Assembly: GCA_903920695.1 (NCBI GenBank)
Contig: CAIXNB010000048.1
Location: 1 to 39,508 of the forward strand
Source: an uncultured beta proteobacterium
GTDB lineage: Bacteria > Pseudomonadota > Gammaproteobacteria > Burkholderiales > Burkholderiaceae_C
Reading direction: 5' to 3'
Length of the DNA: 39,508 nt
Each line of letters begins with the position of its first letter. Positions within the stretch are counted from its first letter, which is position 1. This document shows, in pieces, positions 34,025 through 39,508 of this stretch. The position numbers were made by a program, and so were the translations under genes. The notes below the pieces were generated by a model. That model made no database searches. It was not told where the DNA came from and saw only the letters and a program-made list of their open reading frames with translations.

Positions 34025-35644
34025 CTAGCCAATGATTTTGGTCGCGGTGACGTCGAGCTTGGGCGGCGTCTCGAAGGTATGGAAGGGCAGCGGCGTTGGC
34101 AACTCCCATTCCAGACCTTCAGCGCCTTCCCACGGCTTTTGCGGCGCTGCTGCGCCCTTGCCGCGCATGGTCGGCAGCACAACGAAGAAGAAGAAATAGA
34201 CCTGGGCAAAGCCGAAGAAGAAGGCCCCGACCGAGGACACGGCATTGAAGTCAGCGAACTGCATCGGGTAGTCGGCATAGCGACGCGGCATGCCCGCCAG
34301 GCCCAGGAAGTGCATCGGGAAAAAGGTGACGTTGAACGAGATCAGCGACCACCAGAAGTGGATCTTGCCGCGCGACTCCTTGTACATGACGCCTGTCCAC
34401 TTCGGGCTCCAGTAGTAGTAGCCGGCGAACAGCGCGTAGAGCGAACCCGCAACCAGCACATAGTGGAAATGCGCCACCACGTAATAGGTGTCGTGAATCT
34501 GGATGTCAATCGGCGCCATCGCCAGCATCAGGCCCGAGAAGCCACCAAGTGTGAACACGAAGATGAAGCCAACCGCAAACAGCATCGGCGTCTCAAAGGT
34601 CATGGAGCCCTGCCACATGGTGGCGATCCAGTTGAAGATCTTGACCGCCGTTGGCACCGCAATCAGCATCGTGGCATACATGAAAAAGAGCTGGCCGGTC
34701 ACCGGCATGCCCGAGGTGAACATGTGGTGCGCCCAGACGATGAAGCTCAGGATTGCAATCGACGAAGTGGCGTAGACCATGGAGGCATAGCCGAACAGAC
34801 GCTTGCGCGCGAAGGCTGGCACGATCTGGCTGATGATGCCGAAGGCTGGCAGGATCATGATGTAGACCTCGGGGTGGCCGAAGAACCAGAAGATGTGCTG
34901 GTACATCACCGGGTCGCCGCCGGCGGCCGGGTTGAAGAAGCTGGTGCCGAAATGGCGATCCGTCAGCGTCATGGTGATGGCACCGGCCAGCACCGGCATG
35001 ACGGCAATCAGCAGGTAAGCCGTAATCAGCCAGGTCCAGCAGAACATCGGCATCTTCATCAGCGTCATGCCGGGAGCGCGCATGTTCAGGATGGTGACGA
35101 TGATGTTGATGGACCCCATGATGCTCGATGCACCCAGCAGGTGCAGGGCAAAGATGCCGGTATCCATGCTCGGGCCCATTTGCAGCGTCAGCGGCGCATA
35201 CAGCGTCCAGCCAGCGGCCGGTGCGCCGCCGGGCACAAAGAAGGACGTTGCCAGCAGCACGGCGGCCGGAATCATGAGCCAGAAACTGAAGTTGTTCATG
35301 CGTGCAAACGCCATGTCGGAGGCGCCGATCTGCATCGGAATCATCCAGTTGGCGAAGCCGACGAAGGCCGGCATGATGGCGCCGAACACCATGATCAGGC
35401 CGTGCATTGTGGTGAGCTGGTTGAACAGTTCAGGGTTCACAAACTGCAGGCCCGGCTGGAACAGCTCGGCGCGGATGATCAGGGCCAGCACGCCGCCGAT
35501 CATCAGCATGGTGAGGCTGAACAACATGTACAGGGTACCGATGTCCTTGTGGTTGGTGGCAAAGACCCAGCGCCGCCAGCCGCTGGGCGCGTGGTGCTGC
35601 TCGTGATCGTGGTCGTGGGCGGGAATGGGTAGAACGGCACTCAT
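34025..35644 (-). CDS. ctaD: Cytochrome c oxidase subunit I
   Basis: The 539-residue heme-copper oxidase subunit I has about twelve helices. Diagnostic sites are [10 protein letters not shown] near 30-39, the heme-a His in [17 protein letters not shown], the CuB/Tyr motif [17 protein letters not shown], the CuB histidine pair in [10 protein letters not shown], and [14 protein letters not shown] with heme a and a3 ligands. The HPEVY motif with an intact Tyr places it in the A-type (aa3/caa3) family. An AAGGAA site precedes ATG 35644; the gene lies 41 bases after ctaC. The N-terminal tail is His/Asp-rich (about 10-19). Confidence 0.98.
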   Translation of the reverse strand: MSAVLPIPAHDHDHEQHHAPSGWRRWVFATNHKDIGTLYMLFSLTMLMIGGVLALIIRAELFQPGLQFVNPELFNQLTTMHGLIMVFGAIMPAFVGFANWMIPMQIGASDMAFARMNNFSFWLMIPAAVLLATSFFVPGGAPAAGWTLYAPLTLQMGPSMDTGIFALHLLGASSIMGSINIIVTILNMRAPGMTLMKMPMFCWTWLITAYLLIAVMPVLAGAITMTLTDRHFGTSFFNPAAGGDPVMYQHIFWFFGHPEVYIMILPAFGIISQIVPAFARKRLFGYASMVYATSSIAILSFIVWAHHMFTSGMPVTGQLFFMYATMLIAVPTAVKIFNWIATMWQGSMTFETPMLFAVGFIFVFTLGGFSGLMLAMAPIDIQIHDTYYVVAHFHYVLVAGSLYALFAGYYYWSPKWTGVMYKESRGKIHFWWSLISFNVTFFPMHFLGLAGMPRRYADYPMQFADFNAVSSVGAFFFGFAQVYFFFFVVLPTMRGKGAAAPQKPWEGAEGLEWELPTPLPFHTFETPPKLDVTATKIIG

Positions 35645-35685
35645 GGCGATTTCCTTGTCAATTCTTGTAATCGGGCTGCGGGTGC

Positions 35686-36870
35686 TCAGTGGCGCGCTGC
35701 CGTGACGTCAGAGGGCTGAACCAGTTGACCCGTCTTGTTCGACCAGTTGTTCTTGGTAAAGGTGATCACCGCCGCAATGTCGGTGTCGCTGAGCGCTTTC
35801 CAGGACGGCATGGCGCCATTGTTCTGGCCCTTGAGCAGCACGGCAATCTGCTTGCCCTTGTCGGCGTCGAGCACGACCGCCGCGCCGTCAAGCGGCTTGA
35901 TCACGCCGCCGCCCCTGCCGTGCGACTGGTGGCAGACCACGCAGTTGGCAGCATAGACTTTTTCGCCGCGCTTGAAGATGTCCTCAGCGGTCCAGACCCG
36001 CTTCGGATCGTCCGCCTTGGCGGCCATGGCCTTTTTCTCGGCCGCAACCCACAGCGAGTAATCCGCAGCCGAGACCACCTTCACGTGAATCGGCATGTAA
36101 GCGTGTTCCTTGCCGCACAACTGGGCGCACTGTCCGTGATAGTCGCCGATCTTCTCGGCGCGAAACCAGGTGTCGCGCACAAAGCCAGGAATCGCCGCCT
36201 GCTGGACGCCCAGCGCCGGCACCATCCAGGCGTGGATGACGTCGTTGGCGGTGGTGATGATGCGAATTTTCTGATTCACCGGCACGACCAGCGGGTGATC
36301 AACCTTGAGCAGGTAGTCATCGACAACCTGGCCCGCTTTGGGGCCGCCGTCGTTCGACATCTGGCGCTGCGCCTTGTCCAGCGCCGAGATGAAGCCGATG
36401 CCCTCGCCTTCGCCTTTGAGGTAGTCGTAACCCCATTTCCACTGCATGCCGGTGACCTTGATCGTGAGGTCGGCGTTGGTGGTGTCCTTCATCGCCACCA
36501 CGACCTTGGTCGCCGGTAGCGCCATCAAGATCACAATGATGAAGGGCACGATGGTCCAGATCACTTCGACCGTCACCGATTCATGGAAATTGGCCGCTTT
36601 GTGGCCGACCGACTTACGGTGCTTCCAGATCGAATAAAACATCACGCCGAAGACCGCGACAAAGATCACGGTGCAAACGATCAGCATGAACCAATGCAGC
36701 CAGGCCTGATCCTGGGCGATGCCGGTGACGCCGGCCGGCAGGTTCAACTGGTTGACCGCCGGTCCGCCCGGCAAATCGTTGACCGCGTGTGCCACGCTAA
36801 AGACCGTGCTGCCGGCCCAGGCGCTTGCAGCCAGCAGCGGGCCCGTCAATTTCTTGAGAATGCTTTTCAT
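35686..36870 (-). CDS. ctaC: Cytochrome c oxidase subunit II with C-terminal cytochrome c domain
   Basis: The 394-residue subunit II has a signal-like start, two transmembrane helices (about 60-82 and 105-125), and a cupredoxin domain with the full CuA set (HAWMVPALG, then [12 protein letters not shown] with Cys, Cys, His, Met). A C-terminal cytochrome c domain follows with the heme motif CVVCH and a later Met (GAMPSW) as probable axial ligand. This is the caa3 arrangement, in which electrons pass from the fused heme to CuA. ATG 36870 (MKSILKK) gives a proper signal; a longer frame to 36939 adds no recognisable sequence. First gene of the oxidase operon. Confidence 0.96.
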   Translation of the reverse strand: MKSILKKLTGPLLAASAWAGSTVFSVAHAVNDLPGGPAVNQLNLPAGVTGIAQDQAWLHWFMLIVCTVIFVAVFGVMFYSIWKHRKSVGHKAANFHESVTVEVIWTIVPFIIVILMALPATKVVVAMKDTTNADLTIKVTGMQWKWGYDYLKGEGEGIGFISALDKAQRQMSNDGGPKAGQVVDDYLLKVDHPLVVPVNQKIRIITTANDVIHAWMVPALGVQQAAIPGFVRDTWFRAEKIGDYHGQCAQLCGKEHAYMPIHVKVVSAADYSLWVAAEKKAMAAKADDPKRVWTAEDIFKRGEKVYAANCVVCHQSHGRGGGVIKPLDGAAVVLDADKGKQIAVLLKGQNNGAMPSWKALSDTDIAAVITFTKNNWSNKTGQLVQPSDVTAARH

Positions 36871-36968
36871 CGTGCTCACTTGTTTTATTGCCTCGGATCC
36901 TCTGCTGGTCCCGGCATGGCGATCAAAATCCGATCGCACGCCGCCTGCTCCAAGTCAGGTCGCGGGCA

Positions 36969-37010
36969 ATTGTAGTGCAGCCGATTAATTCTTGTTGAAC
37001 GCCTTGTCAA
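36969..37010 (-). promoter_or_regulatory. Candidate promoter of the ctaC operon
   Basis: On the minus strand a perfect -35 hexamer TTGACA lies at 37010-37005. An ATTAAT at 36989-36984 (15-base spacing) and a TACAAT at 36974-36969 (30-base spacing) are the only -10-like hexamers, and neither has standard spacing. The site is in the 149-base gap between the BioC-like gene and ctaC; the rest of that gap shows nothing distinctive. Confidence 0.3.
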
Positions 37011-37019
37011 GTCCTTTTC

Positions 37020-37907
37020 TCAAGGATTCTTGGGATAAGTTTTGCGCTGGTTCAAAGTTTCGCGCATTTGCGCCAGGGACAGCACGGTCTCAGGCCGCAC
37101 ATCGAGTCGCGGCGCGGGTTTCAGGGCATGACCGTAGACCACTTCGAAGGTCAGTTGCAGCGGCTTGGCGGCCAGTGCCTGCAGCAATTTCGCACGCCAT
37201 TGACGCCCACGCAGACCTTGAAAGCGCTGCGGGTGCAGGTTGCGCCCCAGGCCGCGCAACTCGTGCAGCAGGCGCTCGGGCGTTTCGAATGTCAGAACAA
37301 TGCGCTCCATGTCCATCACCGGATCGGCAAAACCAGCCGCCAGCAGCATGTCACCCCAATCGTGCATGTCGGTGTACTCGTGCGCCGGCTCCGGCCAGCC
37401 CAGCGACTGGTAGAGCGGACGCAATTCCTGCAAGGTGTCGGGCCCGAGGCAGGAGAACATCAGGAAGCCATCCACCGCCAGTGCGTGCTGCCACTGCGCC
37501 ATCAAGGCGCTCGGGTCGTCCGTCATGTGCAACGCCATATTGGCCCACAGCATCTGCGCCGCGCCCTCGGCCGGCACCTCGAAGCGCGTCGCCTTGCCGG
37601 TCCAGCGCGACGGCTGCCACCAAGGCTTGGCCAAGGCCTTGGTGGCGTAGGCCAGGCGCGCTGGCTGAAATTCCGTTACCAGGCAGTCGGCCTGCGGGTA
37701 GCGCTCGGCCAGCAAGGCATGCGCCTGCAGGCCGCCGCGCACCGGCTCCCAGTGCGCCCAGTTGGCGGGCTGCAACTTGATGCAAGCCAGCCGTTCCGCC
37801 ATGCGCCGCGCCACCTCCTCGTGCAGCCAGGGGGAGGCACTGGGCGGCATCTGCTGCCAGCGCCGGGCAGCGCGGAGATCAATCGTGGGTGGGCGTTCGC
37901 TTGTCAT
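37020..37907 (-). CDS. BioC-like SAM methyltransferase-fold protein with altered SAM motif
   Basis: The 295-residue protein resembles BioC (malonyl-ACP methyltransferase of biotin synthesis) in overall plan: an N-terminal ARRWQQMPPSASPWLHEEVARRMAERL, a Rossmann-like middle with LWANMALHMTDDPSALMAQWQHALAVDGFLMFSCLGPDTLQEL (BioC has a similar LPDT-containing strand), and DMHDWGDMLLAAGFADPVMDMERI near the end. The glycine-rich motif I that binds SAM, usually D-x-G-x-G-x-G, is replaced here by WEPVRGGLQAHALL, so activity is uncertain. I therefore leave the symbol blank. It is divergent from comF with 39 bases between starts. No other biotin genes are in the window. Confidence 0.78.
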   Translation of the reverse strand: MTSERPPTIDLRAARRWQQMPPSASPWLHEEVARRMAERLACIKLQPANWAHWEPVRGGLQAHALLAERYPQADCLVTEFQPARLAYATKALAKPWWQPSRWTGKATRFEVPAEGAAQMLWANMALHMTDDPSALMAQWQHALAVDGFLMFSCLGPDTLQELRPLYQSLGWPEPAHEYTDMHDWGDMLLAAGFADPVMDMERIVLTFETPERLLHELRGLGRNLHPQRFQGLRGRQWRAKLLQALAAKPLQLTFEVVYGHALKPAPRLDVRPETVLSLAQMRETLNQRKTYPKNP

Positions 37908-37946
37908 GTGAAGGTCGGGCTAAGGTCGCCAGAGTATATTGACTCC

Positions 37947-38642
37947 ATGTTTGCGCGTTTGTTCAGCCGGCTGCTCGATGCTTTGCCGAGCCAGTGCATG
38001 GTTTGCCATGGCTGGCCGAGCCAGAGCCTGTGCGAGGACTGCGTCAGCCACTTCGCGCAACCGCAGCCACGCTGCCTGACCTGTGCCCTGCTGCTACCAC
38101 CGGGCGTGCGCCAATGTGGCGAATGCATCAAGAAACCGCCGCCGCTGGATGCATGTCTGGCCGCCGTGTCTTACGCCTACCCCTGGTCACACCTGATTCA
38201 GGGCTACAAGTTCCATGCGCACCCCGGACGCGCCGGCGCCTTCGCGCTGCTGCTGCGCAGCACGCCCTGGGTCGAACCCGCGCTGGAGGCGGCTGAGCTT
38301 GTACTGCCAATGCCGCTATCTGCCGAGCGCCTGCGCACGCGCGGCTTCAACCAGGCACTGCTGCTGGCAAACGCACTGGCACCAGGCAAGACCAGCAGCC
38401 AAATGCTGCTGCGCATCCAGGACACGCCGCCGCAGAGCTCGCTCAGCCGCAGCGAGCGCTTGCAGGCGCTGAAAAATGCGTTTGCCGTCGAGCCCTTGCT
38501 GGCATCACAAATCAAGGGCAAGCGTCTCGTGCTAATCGACGATGTCATGACCAGCGGCGCCACGCTTTATGCCGCCGCACAGGTGCTGCGCGCCGCCAGT
38601 GCCGCACACATCACGGGACTGGTGATTGCGCGGACGCAATAA
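37947..38642 (+). CDS. comF: ComF-family phosphoribosyltransferase-like protein
   Basis: The 231-residue protein has the ComF architecture. Residues 17-60 contain four CxxC pairs (C17/C20, C29/C32, C43/C46, C57/C60) for zinc binding. The C-terminal type-I phosphoribosyltransferase domain has the PRPP loop IDDVMTSGAT at 197-206, and RLRTRGFNQALLLA earlier is the usual ComF segment. ComF is needed for DNA uptake in competent bacteria and is also linked to primosome helicase action. ATG 37947 was chosen because the zinc domain starts just after it; the open frame extends far upstream across the BioC-like gene on the other strand, which is a shadow. It is divergent from the methyltransferase gene. 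Confidence 0.9.
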   Translation: MFARLFSRLLDALPSQCMVCHGWPSQSLCEDCVSHFAQPQPRCLTCALLLPPGVRQCGECIKKPPPLDACLAAVSYAYPWSHLIQGYKFHAHPGRAGAFALLLRSTPWVEPALEAAELVLPMPLSAERLRTRGFNQALLLANALAPGKTSSQMLLRIQDTPPQSSLSRSERLQALKNAFAVEPLLASQIKGKRLVLIDDVMTSGATLYAAAQVLRAASAAHITGLVIARTQ

Positions 38643-38789
38643 GACCCTTGAACCTCAGCCTTACGCGACCATCCTTGGAACGCGATGCGCGCGGTCCTTC
38701 GCGTCGGGCGCTGTAGCGACGACAAAATTGAAGTCAAAATTACGTTGAAGTAGGCGGCTAATCCGACGTTGATCGTTGATACTTTGGCC

Positions 38790-39508
38790 ATGCTGCCGGC
38801 TCGCCATCACCTCATTCGTTCCCTGTTCGAGAAATACATCGAAATGTACGCCGCGCGCGACGACTTGCTCACGACGCGATTCAGCGAAAACTTCAATGGC
38901 TACACCGGTGGGGGGCGCTTTCTTGTCAATGACAGGGCGACGTGGGTCAACATCACCCGACAGGACTTTGTGCAAGTGCCCGGTCGTATCCAGATCGAGA
39001 TGCTCGACCTCTTGCTGCAGGACCTTCACGACGACATCGTGGTGGCGACTGGGTTGTTTCACATTAGACTGCCCATGCCTGAGAAAGACATGTCAAGGGA
39101 ATCGGCACGCCTGACGCTGATCTTCCGGCTTGAAGACGCGCACTGGAAAATTGTCTACAGCGGCATTTCGATCCCCGATCAAATGGTGCGAAACGGCGAG
39201 GTCTATCCAATCGAGGGACTGCTTGAACAGAATCAGGCGCTGCAGCGCATGCTGGAAGAACGCACCCGCGAGCTGGAGTCGGCCCATCAAAAGCTGAGGG
39301 CGTTAACGCCCATGAAGAATCAGGTTCGCCAATGTCTTGAAGGTCGACTGATTGAAGACAGCGATGAGGCAAGCATCGCCCGGGCGCTGAACCTGTCTAC
39401 GCGCACGCTGGTCCGGCGCCTGCAGGCAGAAAGGACGACTTTTCTTCAAGTCAAGGACCAACTACGCCAAGACATTGCGCTACTCCTGCTCAGGGAGAGT
39501 CAACGGCC
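38790..39508 (+). CDS. NTF2-like/coiled-coil/AraC-HTH regulator (3' end outside window)
   Basis: The frame is open from ATG 38790 to the right edge (239 complete codons). Residues 1-125 look like an NTF2/SnoaL-like alpha-beta fold: an N-terminal LIRSLFEKYIEMYAARDDL helix, a TLIFRLEDAHWKIVYSGIS strand pair, and a closing segment. Residues about 132-158 (LLEQNQALQRMLEERTRELES) form a short coiled coil. Residues about 170-239 (SIARALNLSTRTLVRRLQAE...FLQVKDQLRQDIALLLLR) match the first half of an AraC DNA-binding domain, and line up with the AraC regulator at 24016 in this same window. It is probably a sensor-regulator using a small-ligand NTF2-like pocket. The 147 bases before it show no gene. 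Confidence 0.75.
   Translation, partial: MLPARHHLIRSLFEKYIEMYAARDDLLTTRFSENFNGYTGGGRFLVNDRATWVNITRQDFVQVPGRIQIEMLDLLLQDLHDDIVVATGLFHIRLPMPEKDMSRESARLTLIFRLEDAHWKIVYSGISIPDQMVRNGEVYPIEGLLEQNQALQRMLEERTRELESAHQKLRALTPMKNQVRQCLEGRLIEDSDEASIARALNLSTRTLVRRLQAERTTFLQVKDQLRQDIALLLLRESQR

Noticed and set aside
33929..35632. A 567-codon plus-strand frame across ctaD
   Set aside because: Antisense shadow of ctaD, which has all oxidase subunit I ligands in the minus frame.
38661..39062. A 133-codon minus-strand frame at the right end
   Set aside because: It overlaps the plus-strand regulator, which has a recognisable AraC helix-turn-helix and continuous coding to the edge; the minus frame has none.

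Overview
The window looks like chromosome of a betaproteobacterium of the order Burkholderiales, most likely Comamonadaceae (Rhodoferax/Polaromonas-like). The reasons are the high GC content, the order of the caa3 cytochrome oxidase cluster (with the 36-residue small assembly protein, DUF2970 and the twin-transmembrane DUF2909 protein), a double-length UvrA, and a repeat type (CCCGAGGGGGCG ... CTTGGGGCGGCCCG) that I associate with Comamonadaceae from memory. No rRNA, tRNA, CRISPR array or transposase was seen.

Layout. 1-5040 (-): a tandem-duplicated UvrA ATPase that runs off the left edge and carries three in-frame peptides derived from repeats. 5230-14929: an acetate uptake and sensing locus. 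On the minus strand is a four-gene operon: a 66-residue membrane protein, a CrbS-like transporter/histidine kinase, a receiver-only response regulator, and a degenerate kinase fused to a DEDDh exonuclease. Facing it on the plus strand are yjcH-actP, a terminator, and a cNMP-like/CBS/DUF294 nucleotidyltransferase-like protein. 14938-19046 (-): five genes chained by 1-4 base overlaps: an AAA ATPase and a DUF4276 protein (putative defence pair), HMG-CoA lyase, a YbaK-DUF1289 fusion and an HCCA-isomerase-like protein. 19204-25068: GhrA-like reductase, methylcrotonyl-CoA carboxylase (mccB, mccA) and a divergent AraC regulator, which together with HMG-CoA lyase form the lower leucine/isovalerate pathway. 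25240-27318: HAD phosphatase, rhodanese, and a secreted beta/gamma-crystallin plus glycine-zipper protein. 27475-36870 (almost all -): the aa3/caa3 cytochrome oxidase cluster with its heme A and copper assembly genes (ctaC, ctaD, small assembly protein, ctaG, DUF2970, ctaE, surf1, a thioredoxin-fold protein, ctaA, ctaB, sco). 37020-39508: BioC-like methyltransferase, ComF, and a partial NTF2-like/coiled-coil/AraC-HTH regulator running off the right edge.

The least ordinary features are these: (i) three unrelated families of short palindromic repeats have inserted in frame inside essential-type genes (uvrA three times, ctaA once, the ctaB N-terminus once) without breaking them; (ii) an AAA ATPase/DUF4276 pair, visibly more AT-rich than its neighbours, sits translationally coupled at the head of a metabolic operon; (iii) a membrane, degenerate histidine kinase is fused to an intact 3'-5' exonuclease in the acetate-sensing operon. 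Function assignments rest on motifs read by eye and on recalled family knowledge; no database search was run.
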